From an uncultured Roseateles sp. (GTDB taxonomy: Bacteria; Pseudomonadota; Gammaproteobacteria; Burkholderiales; Burkholderiaceae_C), in NCBI RefSeq assembly GCF_963422335.1, contig NZ_OY729424.1:868001-932000 (forward strand): a stretch of DNA of 64,000 bases. Direction: 5' to 3'. Made by a program: the position numbers and the translations under genes. Below are positions 44,270 to 53,833 of this stretch, piece by piece; position 1 is the first letter of the stretch, and the number at the start of each line of letters is the position of its first letter. The notes under the pieces were generated by a model, which did not search any database, was not told the origin of the DNA, and was given only the letters and a program-made list of their open reading frames with translations.

Positions 44270-45265
44270 TCAGGGCAGTTCGACCACAGCGTAGGTGGGT
44301 GTAGCGGTGGCCGAGGCATAGCTGGCTGTCACCGTGTAGCGCTTGGTCGAGGCGCCGATCGCGATCTGTACGGGATAGACCACGCTGGCGCTGCTGGAGG
44401 CGCTGACCTCGACCTTGGCAGTCACGCCGTTGCTGGCCGTCAGCGATGCGACCGAGCCCACGGCCGGGCGACCTTGGCCGACCACCCAGGTCTGGAAGCT
44501 GCTGTCCAGCTTGTTGCTGTCGCTGCCCCAGTAGGGTTTGCGCAGCTGGGCCGAACCGATGCTGTAGTTGCTGTTGTCGGTGATCACCAGGTTGCTGATC
44601 TTGCTCAGCGTCAGGTCGCCGATGGTGATGGTCGGCTGGCCCTGGCCGTCGAACTCCAGCAGGGCGGTCGAGGTCTCGGGGCCGTAGCTGATGGCGCCCA
44701 CCATGCCCGAGAAATTGTTCAGCGTGATGCGCAGTCGCATATTGGCGAACGAGGTGGCATTGTTGTTCACGGCGGTCAGGAAGTCGATGCGGAACAGGCC
44801 GTCCAGTCGGGTGCTGACACCGTCCATCACGCCGCTGAGCCCGGTGAAGGTCATGGACAGGAAGCTGTCGGCCGGGATCTGGGTGACCGAGTCCAGAAAG
44901 TTGGCATCGACGGCGACCGTGCCGGTGCACGTGCCGGTGAAGACCTGCAGGTCGGCGCAGCCGAACGAGACCAGGGCCTGCGGCTTGACGCTGGGCGCCT
45001 TGGCGCTCTGCGCCTTCAATGTGGGCGTGCCTGGAGACGAGCCGCTGGGGCCGCTCAGGCTGAACAGCGGATTGTTGTCCAGCACCGAACTTTTGGCGAC
45101 GATGGTGGCTGCGCCGCTGACGCTGAATTCCACCGCCTGGCGGGCTTCGGTGGTGGATTGGGACAGATTGGTCGGTTCGGCGCTGCCGCCGTCGGAGCCG
45201 CCGCCGCCGCAGGCACCAAGCACGGCGGCGAGTGAAAGTGCTGAGGCATGTTTGAAGAATGACAT
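44270..45265 (-). CDS. Predicted lipoprotein of unknown function
   Basis: A 331-residue predicted lipoprotein, MSFFKHASALSLAAVLGACGGGG with lipidated Cys19, followed by a Gly/Ser-rich linker and a beta-strand-rich, Thr/Ser-rich body (LSMTFTGLSGVMDGVSTRL; TITIGDLTLSKISNLVITD). I do not recognise a domain. It is convergent with the FAD dehydrogenase gene, 12 bases apart, and 144 bases from spoVR. The signal sequence fixes the start at 45265. Confidence 0.75.
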   Translation of the reverse strand: MSFFKHASALSLAAVLGACGGGGSDGGSAEPTNLSQSTTEARQAVEFSVSGAATIVAKSSVLDNNPLFSLSGPSGSSPGTPTLKAQSAKAPSVKPQALVSFGCADLQVFTGTCTGTVAVDANFLDSVTQIPADSFLSMTFTGLSGVMDGVSTRLDGLFRIDFLTAVNNNATSFANMRLRITLNNFSGMVGAISYGPETSTALLEFDGQGQPTITIGDLTLSKISNLVITDNSNYSIGSAQLRKPYWGSDSNKLDSSFQTWVVGQGRPAVGSVASLTASNGVTAKVEVSASSSASVVYPVQIAIGASTKRYTVTASYASATATPTYAVVELP

Positions 45266-45409
45266 CTGGGTTCTCCCTTTGGAATGACGGCTGCGGCCCT
45301 GGCCGCGGACAGGCCTGGAAGAAATTCTAGGCGGGGTCCGGCTCCGGGCAAGCCCCATGAAGGGGGAGAAGGGCGGGCCAATTCCGTCGGGTATCGGCCG
45401 GCCGTTGGA

Positions 45410-47032
45410 TCAGGGATGGGTGGGCGCCGCCACCGACCAGCGCTTGCTGACCTCGCCCTGGCCGTTGACGCTCTCCAGTTGCACGCCAAAGCCCCACAGC
45501 CGTGCCACATGCTTGAGCACCTCCTGGGCGCTGTCGTGCAGGGGCCGGTTGTTGTGCTGGGTGTGGCGCAGCGTGAGCGACCGGTCGCCGCGCAGATTGA
45601 CATTCCAGACCTGGATATTGGGCTCGCGTGAGCCGAGGTCGTATTGCCGCGACAAGGCCTCGCGCACCTGGCGGTAGCCGGCCTCGTCATGGATGGCCGA
45701 AACCTCCAGCTCGCTTTTCTTGTCGTCGTCGAGGATGGAGAACAGCCGGAACTCGCGCATCAGATTGGGCGACAGGTACTGGCCGATGAAGCTCTCGTCC
45801 TTGAAGTTGCGCATCGCGTGGTCGAGCGTCGGCAGCCAGTCGCTGCCGGCCATGTCGGGGAACCACTGGCGGTCCTCGTCGGTCGGCTTTTCGCAGATGC
45901 GCTTGATGTCGGTGTACATCGCAAAACCCAGCGCATAGGGGTTGATGCCGCTGTAGTTGCGGTGGCCCACCGGCGGCTGGGCGATGACATTGGTGTGCGA
46001 CTTCAGCCACTCGATCATCATGCCGTCGGCCAGATAGCCATCGTCATACATCTGGTTCAAGAGCCGGTGGTGCCAGAAGGTGGCCCAGCCCTCGTTCATG
46101 ACCTGGGTCTGGCGCTGCGGATAGAAGTACTGGGCGACCTTGCGCACGATGCGCACGATCTCGCGTTGCCAGGGCTCCAAGAGCGGCGCGTTCTTCTCGA
46201 TGAAGTAGAGCAGGTTCTCCTGCGGCTCCTCGGGGAAGCGCCTGGCTGCTGCCACCGCGGCCTCGCTCGGTTCGGCCTTGCGGGGCAGGGTGCGCCACAT
46301 ATCGTTGATCTGGCGCTGGGCATAGGCCTCGCGGTCTTCGCGGCGGGCCTGCTCCTCGGCCAGCGAGAGCTTGGCCGGGCGGCGGTAGCGGTCCACGCCA
46401 TGGTTCATCAGCGCATGGCAGGAATCGAGCAGCTCCTCGACCTGGGCCATGCCGTGGCGCGACTCGCACTCGCTGACGTAGTTACGCGCATAGACCAGGT
46501 AGTCGATGATGCTGGACGCATCGGTCCACATGCCGAACAGGTAGTTGCCCTTGAAGAAGCTGTTGTGGCCATAGGCCGCATGGGCGATCACCAGGGCCTG
46601 CATGGCCAGGGTGTTCTCCTCCATCAAATAGGAGATGCAGGGGTCGGAGTTGATGACGATCTCGTAGGCCAGGCCCATCTGGCCGCGTTTGTAGTTCTTC
46701 TCGGTGGTGATGAACTCCTTGCCGTAGCTCCAGTGACGGTAGATCACCGGCATGCCCACCGAGGCATAGGCGTCCATCATCTGTTCGGCGGTGATGATCT
46801 CCAGCTGATTGGGATAGGTGTCCAGGCCATAGCGCTCGGCCGTCTGGCGTATCACCGCGTGGTACTGCTCGATCAGCTCGAAGGTCCAGTCGCTGGGCGA
46901 GGGCAGGCGCTCGGTCGGGCGCTGCTCCAGCCGCCTGAGCTGCAGCGGTGGCACGCGGCGGTGGCGGCGGCCGCCAAAGTCATCGGAACGTGGGGCCAGG
47001 CCCACGTGGCGGCGGTTTTCTATGGTGATCAT
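45410..47032 (-). CDS. spoVR: SpoVR family protein
   Basis: A 540-residue soluble protein of the SpoVR/YcgB family. Conserved stretches include NYKRGQMGLAYEIVINSDPCISYLMEEN, HAAYGHNSFFKGNYLF and MNEGWATFWHHRLLNQM. It is the third gene of prkA-yeaH-spoVR and overlaps yeaH by four bases (ATGA). In enteric bacteria this trio is induced by nitrogen starvation and stationary phase; the biochemical function remains unclear. Confidence 0.93.
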   Translation of the reverse strand: MITIENRRHVGLAPRSDDFGGRRHRRVPPLQLRRLEQRPTERLPSPSDWTFELIEQYHAVIRQTAERYGLDTYPNQLEIITAEQMMDAYASVGMPVIYRHWSYGKEFITTEKNYKRGQMGLAYEIVINSDPCISYLMEENTLAMQALVIAHAAYGHNSFFKGNYLFGMWTDASSIIDYLVYARNYVSECESRHGMAQVEELLDSCHALMNHGVDRYRRPAKLSLAEEQARREDREAYAQRQINDMWRTLPRKAEPSEAAVAAARRFPEEPQENLLYFIEKNAPLLEPWQREIVRIVRKVAQYFYPQRQTQVMNEGWATFWHHRLLNQMYDDGYLADGMMIEWLKSHTNVIAQPPVGHRNYSGINPYALGFAMYTDIKRICEKPTDEDRQWFPDMAGSDWLPTLDHAMRNFKDESFIGQYLSPNLMREFRLFSILDDDKKSELEVSAIHDEAGYRQVREALSRQYDLGSREPNIQVWNVNLRGDRSLTLRHTQHNNRPLHDSAQEVLKHVARLWGFGVQLESVNGQGEVSKRWSVAAPTHP

Positions 47033-48309
47033 GCGGGCGCTCCTTCCTTCTTGAACAGATCGCGGAACACCGGATAAATCTGTGCCGGCTCGATGGCCTT
47101 GCGCATCGCGAAGTGGGTCTCGACGCCGATCAGGCGCTGGTACTCCTCCCACAGGTTCTGCTCCTGCTCGGCCACCTGCACATAGGCAAAGTAGCGGCAC
47201 ATCGGCAAAATCTTGTCGGCCAGCAGCTCGCGGCAGCGGCCGCTGTCGTGGTGCCAGTTGTCGCCATCGCTGGCCTGGGCGCCATAGATATTCCAGTCGC
47301 CGCTGGGATAGCGGGTGCGGATGATCTCGTCCATCAGCACCAGGGCGCTGGAGACGACGGTGCCGCCGGTCTCGGTGGCATGGAAGAAGTTCTGCTCGTC
47401 CACCTCCTGCGCCTGCGTGTGGTGGCGGATGAAGACGACCTCGATCTTCTCGTAGTGCCGGGTCAGGAACAGATAGAGCAGGATGAAGAAGCGCTTGGCC
47501 AGGTCTTTGCGCGCCTCGTCCATCGAGCCCGACACATCCATCACGCAGAACATCACCGCCCGGCTGGTCGGCACCGGCGTGCGCACGCGGCTGCGAAAGC
47601 GCAGGTCGATCGGATCGAGGAAGGGAATGCGCTGGATGCGCGCCCGCAGGGTGACGATGCGCGCCTGCAGCTCGGCCACCTGGGCCTGGGCGGCGGCATC
47701 CTGTGGCCGCGCCAGCAGGGCCTGAAGCTCCTGCTCACATTCCTCCAGCTCACGGCGCGGCGTCATGCCCAGCGCGATGCGACGGCCCAGAGCGCCGCGC
47801 ATCGAGCGCACCACATGTAAGTTGGTCGGCGTGCCATCGGTGACGAAGCCGGCGCGGTGGGTCTTCCACTCCGGCGTGTCGGCAATCTGCGTGCGGGTCA
47901 GGTTCGGCAGGGCCAGGTCGTCGAAGAAGACCTGCATGAACTCTTCCTTGCTGAGGTGGAAGACGAAGTCGTCATCGCCCTCGCCCGAGTCACTGGCCTC
48001 GCCGCCACCGCCGCCCTTGCCGCCACCGCCCTCGGGCCGCTTGATGCGATCGCCCCGCATATAGTCCTGATTGCCGGGGTGGACGATCTCGCGCGTGCCG
48101 CCCTGGTCATGGCCGAACACCGGCTCGCTGAGGTCGCGCTTGGGGATGTGCACATCCTCGCCACGCTCCATGTCGCGGATGCCGCGGCCATCGACCGCGC
48201 GCTTCACCGCCTCGCGTATCTGCTCCTTGTGGCGGCGCAGGAATCGCTCGCGGTTGCCTATCGACTTGTTTTTCCCTGACAGGCGACGATCAATGATTTG
48301 CTGAAGCAT
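47029..48309 (-). CDS. yeaH: YeaH/DUF444 family protein
   Basis: A 426-residue protein with the family start IIDRRLSGKNKSIGNRERFLRR, a glycine-rich stretch RPEGGGGKGGGGGEASD near 104-120, and a von Willebrand-A-like region with the metal site FCVMDVSGSMDEA. It ends YPVFRDLFKKEG. The ATG at 48309 matches the enteric YeaH N-terminus, so a GTG further upstream is not used. It is partner to the PrkA kinase and shares its operon. Confidence 0.93.
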   Translation of the reverse strand: MLQQIIDRRLSGKNKSIGNRERFLRRHKEQIREAVKRAVDGRGIRDMERGEDVHIPKRDLSEPVFGHDQGGTREIVHPGNQDYMRGDRIKRPEGGGGKGGGGGEASDSGEGDDDFVFHLSKEEFMQVFFDDLALPNLTRTQIADTPEWKTHRAGFVTDGTPTNLHVVRSMRGALGRRIALGMTPRRELEECEQELQALLARPQDAAAQAQVAELQARIVTLRARIQRIPFLDPIDLRFRSRVRTPVPTSRAVMFCVMDVSGSMDEARKDLAKRFFILLYLFLTRHYEKIEVVFIRHHTQAQEVDEQNFFHATETGGTVVSSALVLMDEIIRTRYPSGDWNIYGAQASDGDNWHHDSGRCRELLADKILPMCRYFAYVQVAEQEQNLWEEYQRLIGVETHFAMRKAIEPAQIYPVFRDLFKKEGAPA

Positions 48310-48349
48310 GAGTGGGTCCCTATCGCTGTTTGGCCTGGACACCCTGTCT

Positions 48350-50272
48350 TCACGAACTCTTCCTGACTCTCAGATACCACTCGCACAGCAGCCTCACCTG
48401 CTTGGGCGTGTAACCCTTGTTGACCATGCGATTGACGAAGTCCTCGTGCTTCTTGACCTCGTCGACGCTGGCCTTGGCGTTGAAGCTGATCACCGGCAAC
48501 AACTCCTCGGTGTTGGAGAACATCTTCTTCTCTATCACCGTGCGCAGCTTCTCGTAGCTGGTCCACAAGGGGTTCTTGCCCGCATTGCCGGCCCGGGCGC
48601 GCAGCACGAAGTTGACGATCTCGTTGCGGAAATCCTTGGGGTTGCTGATGCCGGCGGGCTTCTCGATCTTCTCCAGCTCGCCGTTCAGCGCCACGCGGTC
48701 GAACACCTCGCCGGTGTCGGTATCGCGGTATTCCTGGTCCTGTATCCAGTAGTCGGCATAGGTGACGTAGCGGTCGAAGATGTTCTGACCGTACTCGCTA
48801 TAGCTTTCCAGATAGGCGGTCTGTATCTCCTTGCCGATGAACTCGGCATAGCGGGGCGCCAGCAACTCCTTGATGTAGCCGACGTACTTTTGTTCCAGCT
48901 CGGGTGCGAACTGCTCGCGCTCGATCTGCTGCTCCAGCACATACATCAGGTGCACCGGGTTGGCGGCAATCTCGCTGTTGTCGAAGTTGAAGACCTTGGA
49001 CAGGATCTTGTAGGCAAAGCGGGTGGAGATGCCGTTCATGCCCTCATCGACGCCGGCGTAGTCGCGGTACTCCTGGTAGCTCTTGGCGCGGGGGTCGGTG
49101 TCCTTCAGGTTCTCGCCGTCGTAGATCTGCATCTTCGAGTACAGGGCCGAGTTTTCGGGCTCTTTCAGGCGCGTCAGGATGGCGAACTGGCTCATCATCT
49201 TCAGGGTGCCGGGCGCGCAGGTGGCGTTGGCCAGCGAGGAGCCGCGCAGCAGCTTCTCATAGATCTTGACCTCTTCGCTGACGCGCAGGCAGTAGGGCAC
49301 CTTGACGATGTAGATGCGGTCGAGGAAGGCCTCGTTGTTCTTGTTGTTGCGGAAGGCCTTCCACTCGCTCTCGTTGCTGTGGGCCAGCACAACGCCGTCG
49401 AACGGGATCGCGCCAAAGCCCTCGGTGCCCTTGTAATTGCCCTCCTGGGTGGCCGTCAGCAGGGGGTGCAGCACCTTGATCGGCGCCTTGAACATTTCGA
49501 CGAACTCGAGCAGGCCCTGGTTGGCCAGGCACAGGCCGCCGGAGTAGCTGTAGGCGTCGGGGTCGTCCTGGGCATAGGTTTCGAGCTTGCGGATGTCGAC
49601 CTTGCCGACCAGGGACGAGATGTCCTGGTTGTTCTCATCGCCCGGCTCGGTCTTGGAGATACCGACCTGCTTGAGTACGCTGGGGAAGCGCCGCACGACC
49701 TTGAACTTGCGGATGTCGCCCTGGAACTCGTCCAGGCGCTTGACGGCCCAGGGGCTCAGGATGCGGTTCAGGTAGCGGCGGGGGATGCCGTACTCCTGCT
49801 CCAGAATCTGGCCGTCCTCGGCGGCATCGAACAGGCCCAGTGGCGACTCGTTCACCGGCGAGCCCTTGATCGCATAGAAAGGCACCTGCTCGGCCAGCTG
49901 CTTGAGCCGCTCGGCGATCGAGCTCTTGCCGCCGCCGACCGGGCCCAGCAAATAGAGGATCTGCTTCTTTTCTTCGAGACCTTGGGCGGCGTGACGGAAG
50001 TAGCTGACCACCTGCTCGATCGCGTCTTCCATGCCGTAGAACTCGGCAAAGGCGGGGTAGATCTTGATCGTCTTGTTGGCGAACAGCCGGCTCAGGCGCG
50101 TGTCGTTGCGCGTGTCTATCTGTTGCGGATCGCCTATGGCCTTGAGCATGCGCTCGGCGGCCGTCGCATAGGCCATCGGGTTGCGCTTGCATTCGGCAAG
50201 ATAGTCCTCGAGCGAAATCTCTTCTTCGCGGGTGCGTTCGAACCGGGCGGTAAAGCTGCTGATCACGTCCAT
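48350..50272 (-). CDS. prkA: PrkA/YeaG family serine protein kinase
   Basis: A 640-residue protein with an N-terminal AAA-like ATPase part carrying Walker A GPVGGGKSS (110-118) and a C-terminal kinase-like region. Family members phosphorylate proteins, and some reports describe ATPase/protease activity. AGGAGG lies five bases before the ATG, a strong ribosome-binding site. It heads the prkA-yeaH-spoVR operon; the gap to yeaH is 40 bases. The 285-base region before it, toward parB, holds no gene. Confidence 0.94.
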   Translation of the reverse strand: MDVISSFTARFERTREEEISLEDYLAECKRNPMAYATAAERMLKAIGDPQQIDTRNDTRLSRLFANKTIKIYPAFAEFYGMEDAIEQVVSYFRHAAQGLEEKKQILYLLGPVGGGKSSIAERLKQLAEQVPFYAIKGSPVNESPLGLFDAAEDGQILEQEYGIPRRYLNRILSPWAVKRLDEFQGDIRKFKVVRRFPSVLKQVGISKTEPGDENNQDISSLVGKVDIRKLETYAQDDPDAYSYSGGLCLANQGLLEFVEMFKAPIKVLHPLLTATQEGNYKGTEGFGAIPFDGVVLAHSNESEWKAFRNNKNNEAFLDRIYIVKVPYCLRVSEEVKIYEKLLRGSSLANATCAPGTLKMMSQFAILTRLKEPENSALYSKMQIYDGENLKDTDPRAKSYQEYRDYAGVDEGMNGISTRFAYKILSKVFNFDNSEIAANPVHLMYVLEQQIEREQFAPELEQKYVGYIKELLAPRYAEFIGKEIQTAYLESYSEYGQNIFDRYVTYADYWIQDQEYRDTDTGEVFDRVALNGELEKIEKPAGISNPKDFRNEIVNFVLRARAGNAGKNPLWTSYEKLRTVIEKKMFSNTEELLPVISFNAKASVDEVKKHEDFVNRMVNKGYTPKQVRLLCEWYLRVRKSS

Positions 50273-50557
50273 GCTGACCTCCTGTTGATTCAGGTGGGCG
50301 ACTTGAGACGGGACACCCCTTCTTCAAGTCGTCCGGGAAGTTCTGATGAAGTCCTCTGGGGCTCCATCAGCACTTTCCGGTCAATCAGCTGTCGCGGATC
50401 GGGCCTTTGCCTTGGTGCTTAACGCACGGTGCTGTCCATGGGTTAACAGTACAACGAATAGATCGCGCTGGCACCCCCTCAGTTCCAGGTGCAGTGTGAA
50501 CTGTTGGCGCTCTTTGCCTCTGTCGACAGGGGAATGCAGGCGGTCAGAAGAGGGTCT

Positions 50558-51448
50558 TCAGCTGTTGCTCAGGCCCAACTTTTCCAGCAGGCCGTTCAAC
50601 TCTTCCAGCGAGCCGAACTGGATCGCGACCTCGCCCTGCTCGCCGCGCTTGGTGCGTTTCTTGACGCGGATCTCGACCTGTGCGGTCAGCGAATCGGACA
50701 GCTGCTGCTCGATGCGCTGCAGGTCGCGGGGCTTGTCCTTGGCCACGCGCAGCAGCGGCTTCTGGCGCGTCGAGGTGTTGCGGGCGACCAGCTTCTCGGC
50801 CTCGCGCACGCTCATCTTCTTGGCGACGATTTCATTCGCGCTGAGGATTTGCTGCGCACCATCCAAAGGCAGCAAGGCGCGGGCATGGCCCATGTCGATA
50901 TCACCCGCCATCAGCATTTGCTGCACCGGCTCGGACAGTTGCAGCAGCCGCAGCAGATTGCTGGCCGCACTGCGCGAACGGCCCACCGCCTGGGCGGCCT
51001 GCTCGTGGGTCAGATGGAACTCGGTGACCAGGCGCTGCAGGCCCTGGGCCTCCTCCAGCGGATTGAGGTCCTCGCGCTGGATGTTCTCGATCAGCGCCAT
51101 CGCGGCTGCGGCCTCGTCCGGCACGACCTTGACCAGCACCGGCACCTCGCGCAGGCCGGCCAGCTTGGCCGCGCGGAAGCGCCGTTCGCCGGCGATGATC
51201 TCGTAGCGCTTGTCGCCGACCGGTCGCACCAGGATGGGCTGCATGATGCCCTGGGCCTTGATGCTCTCGGCCAGCTCGTACAGCGAGCCCTCGTCCATAT
51301 GCGTGCGCGGCTGGTACTTGCCGGCCTGCATCTGTTCGAGTCTCAGGGTGCTGGGTTCGCCCGAGGCGGCGGCGGGAGCGTCGCTGACCTTGGGGCCCAG
51401 CAATGCTTCCAGACCGAGGCCCAGACCTTTGGGTTTTTTGGTGACCAT
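50558..51448 (-). CDS. parB: Chromosome partitioning protein ParB
   Basis: A 296-residue ParB that binds parS and, using CTP, slides and spreads along DNA to organise the origin for ParA-driven segregation. Start MVTKKPKGLGLGLEALLG, the CTP-binding GERRFRAAK, the helix-turn-helix THEQAAQAVGRSRSAASNLLRLLQL, and the dimerising C-terminus are all present. The ATG at 51448 is preferred to one seven codons earlier. It is separated from parA by a hydrolase gene, argC and a GNAT gene. Confidence 0.96.
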   Translation of the reverse strand: MVTKKPKGLGLGLEALLGPKVSDAPAAASGEPSTLRLEQMQAGKYQPRTHMDEGSLYELAESIKAQGIMQPILVRPVGDKRYEIIAGERRFRAAKLAGLREVPVLVKVVPDEAAAAMALIENIQREDLNPLEEAQGLQRLVTEFHLTHEQAAQAVGRSRSAASNLLRLLQLSEPVQQMLMAGDIDMGHARALLPLDGAQQILSANEIVAKKMSVREAEKLVARNTSTRQKPLLRVAKDKPRDLQRIEQQLSDSLTAQVEIRVKKRTKRGEQGEVAIQFGSLEELNGLLEKLGLSNS

Positions 51449-51481
51449 GGGCGTGATTGTCCCCGACAAGCGGGCGGTTGC

Positions 51482-52042
51482 TTATTGTTTGCGGCTCAAG
51501 GCGTCGAGCAAGACCTGGCCCTCGGGCCAGAGCCCAAGACCGGACTCGGTGTTGATGTGGCCGTGCGCTCCGAGCTGTACGACTTCGGCTCCCCAGTCAT
51601 GCGCCATTGCCAGCGCGCGTTCGGGCGCGCAATAGGGATCGTCGCTGCTGATCACCACGGTGGCCGGGAAGGGCAGCTTGCCGCGCACGATGGGCCGCCA
51701 GCCATGCAGCTGCGGCGGCATGTCTTCGCGCTCGGGGTCCGGCGGCGCGACCAGCAGCGCAGCGTGGACGCGCGCCGTGTGCTGCGAGTGCGCGGCCCAG
51801 GCGGCGACCAGCTGGCAGCCCAGGCTGTGGGCCACCAGGATGGCGGGTGCTTCGAGCAGGCTGTCGTCGGCCAGCAGGGTCTCGTCCAGCCGCATCATCC
51901 AGTCACCGCGCAGCGGCCATTCCCAGTTGGATTGTTCGACGCGGGTGTAGCCGAAATGCTGCTCCCACAGGCTTTGCCAGTGGCCGGGGTCGGAATTCAG
52001 CCAGCCGGGCAATAGCAGTACGCGATGCTTATGGGTTGTCAT
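51482..52042 (-). CDS. Alpha/beta hydrolase, RBBP9/YdeN type
   Basis: A 186-residue small serine hydrolase. VLLLPGWLNSDPGHWQSLWE at the start, nucleophile in VAHSLGCQL, aspartate in SSDDPYC and histidine in GAHGHIN complete the triad. Natural substrate unknown. It lies 33 bases before parB on the same strand, so the two are probably co-transcribed, and is divergent from argC (56 bases). Confidence 0.9.
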   Translation of the reverse strand: MTTHKHRVLLLPGWLNSDPGHWQSLWEQHFGYTRVEQSNWEWPLRGDWMMRLDETLLADDSLLEAPAILVAHSLGCQLVAAWAAHSQHTARVHAALLVAPPDPEREDMPPQLHGWRPIVRGKLPFPATVVISSDDPYCAPERALAMAHDWGAEVVQLGAHGHINTESGLGLWPEGQVLLDALSRKQ

Positions 52043-52098
52043 GCCTTATGCTTGATGGTTCGTTCGGTTGTTGCGATTGTGCGCGAGAGGAAGTTGTC

Positions 52099-53040
52099 AT
52101 GAAACATGCAGTATTTGTTGATGGTCAAGAGGGCACGACCGGCCTGCGCATTCATGAATATCTGGCCAAGCGCGACGACGTCGAGGTGCTGCGCATTGAT
52201 CCCGACAAGCGCAAGGACGCCGCCGAGCGCGCCCGTCTGCTGAACGCTGCCGATGTGGCCTTTCTGTGCCTGCCCGATGCCGCCTCGCGCGAGGCGGCGG
52301 CCATGATCACCAATCCCAATACCTGCTTGATCGACGCCAGCACGGCCCACCGCACGGTGCCGGGCTGGGTGTTCGGTCTGCCCGAACTGGCCGCCGACCA
52401 GCGTGCCAAGCTGCGCGCCGCCAAGCGCATCGCCAACCCCGGCTGCCATGCCAGCGCCTTCATCCTGCTGCTGCGGCCGCTGGTCGATGCCGGCCTGGTG
52501 TCGCGCGAGCTGGCGGTGTCGGCGACGTCCATCACCGGCTACTCCGGTGGTGGCAAGTCGATGATTGCGCAGTACGAGGCGGGTGGAGACGCCCGGCTGA
52601 ACTCGCCGCGGCCCTATGCCCTGGGGCTGAAGCACAAGCATCTGCCGGAGATGATGACCCACACCGGCCTGGTGGTGGCGCCCATCTTCATGCCCATCGT
52701 CGGCAATTTCTACAAGGGCCTGTCGGTGACCGTGCCCCTGCATCTGAGCCAGCTGAAGGCCGGTGTGACGGCCGAGGCCTTGCATGCGGCCCTGACCAAG
52801 CACTATGCCGGCGAGCAGTTCGTGCGCGTGATGCCGCTGCGCGACCCGGGCACGCTCGAAGAAGGCTTCTTCGACGTGCAGGGCTGCAATGACACCAACC
52901 GCGTCGATCTGTTCGTGTTCGGCCACGATACGCAAGTCGTGCTGATGGCCCGCCTGGACAATCTGGGCAAGGGCGCCAGCGGGGCGGCGGTGCAGGCGAT
53001 GAACGTCCACCTCGGGGTGGACGAGGCGCTCGGCCTTTAG
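52099..53040 (+). CDS. argC: N-acetyl-gamma-glutamyl-phosphate reductase, type 2
   Basis: A 313-residue NADPH enzyme of arginine synthesis, reducing N-acetylglutamyl phosphate to the semialdehyde. The N-terminal nucleotide site VFVDGQEGTTGLRIHEYL and active-site cysteine in IANPGCHASAF are intact, as is the C-terminal ARLDNLGKGASGAAVQAMN. Length about 310 marks the short type 2 form. It is the only plus-strand gene within the parA-parB block and is convergent with the GNAT gene (3 bases). Confidence 0.95.
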   Translation: MKHAVFVDGQEGTTGLRIHEYLAKRDDVEVLRIDPDKRKDAAERARLLNAADVAFLCLPDAASREAAAMITNPNTCLIDASTAHRTVPGWVFGLPELAADQRAKLRAAKRIANPGCHASAFILLLRPLVDAGLVSRELAVSATSITGYSGGGKSMIAQYEAGGDARLNSPRPYALGLKHKHLPEMMTHTGLVVAPIFMPIVGNFYKGLSVTVPLHLSQLKAGVTAEALHAALTKHYAGEQFVRVMPLRDPGTLEEGFFDVQGCNDTNRVDLFVFGHDTQVVLMARLDNLGKGASGAAVQAMNVHLGVDEALGL

Positions 53041-53043
53041 CCT

Positions 53044-53829
53044 TCAATAAACGCTGGCCAAGTCGGGCGTACGGTAGTGATAACCGTAGCCATCGACAAA
53101 GCCCATGCGCCGATAGACCGAGCGCGCACCCTCGTTGTCGGCGCTGACCTGTAGATAGGCGCTGCGGGCGCCCTGCTCGCGGGCCAGGCTCAGCAGCTGG
53201 GTGCACAGCGAGCGGCCCAGGCCCTGGCCGCGCTGTTCGGGCACGGTGAAGATGTCGTACAGACCCGCCAATGCGCCTTCGCGGACGAACTGGCCGCAGG
53301 CCAGCAGCTCGTCGCCGCGTTTGAGCAGCATGCCCACATAGGGCACGGGTGACTGCTGCATGCGCTCGGCGTGGGCGTCGATCGCGCTCTGGCTGGAGCC
53401 TCGCAGGGTGCCAACCGCCTGGGCATATTCGGCGTGGCCTACGGTGTGCAGCACGCAGCCCTCGGGCCAGGTGACCTTGCCCAGATCGCCGAGGTCGGCC
53501 TTCAGCATCACCCGCGTGTCATCGAAGAATTCCCAGCCCAGCGCGGCCAGTTGCTGGTCCAGATCGGCCGGCTGGGTGAACGGCGTGATGCGCACCACCA
53601 GCGGCAGGCCGGCGCGTTCGAAGGCGTGCTTGCAGCGGGCCAGCAATTCATTGAGCGGCAGCTTGCCCTGGGCCAGCGCGTTGACGCAGCGCGAGCGCTT
53701 GGCCTTGCCGGGAGACAGGCGTATCAGCCAGCCGTCCAGCATTTCCTGCTGGGGTGGGGCGCTGGCATTGAGGCCGGCGTTTTCGGCGGCCTGCAGCAGA
53801 TCTTGGGCGATATCGGTGTTGAACAGCAT
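53044..53829 (-). CDS. GNAT-family N-acetyltransferase
   Basis: A 261-residue protein with a variable N-terminal half and a C-terminal GNAT domain from about residue 130: ALAGLYDIFTVPEQRGQGLGRSL holds the acetyl-CoA motif, followed by AYLQVSADNEGARSVYRRMGF. The start codon is 4 bases after parA, so it is co-transcribed with it. Substrate unknown. Confidence 0.87.
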   Translation of the reverse strand: MLFNTDIAQDLLQAAENAGLNASAPPQQEMLDGWLIRLSPGKAKRSRCVNALAQGKLPLNELLARCKHAFERAGLPLVVRITPFTQPADLDQQLAALGWEFFDDTRVMLKADLGDLGKVTWPEGCVLHTVGHAEYAQAVGTLRGSSQSAIDAHAERMQQSPVPYVGMLLKRGDELLACGQFVREGALAGLYDIFTVPEQRGQGLGRSLCTQLLSLAREQGARSAYLQVSADNEGARSVYRRMGFVDGYGYHYRTPDLASVY

Positions 53830-53833
53830 GGGG

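Noticed and set aside
50273..50557. Sigma-54 or stress promoter and small RNA in the prkA-parB gap
   Set aside because: One TGGCAC occurs near 50480, but without a correctly spaced GC element; no hairpin-plus-T-run or other RNA signal was convincing.
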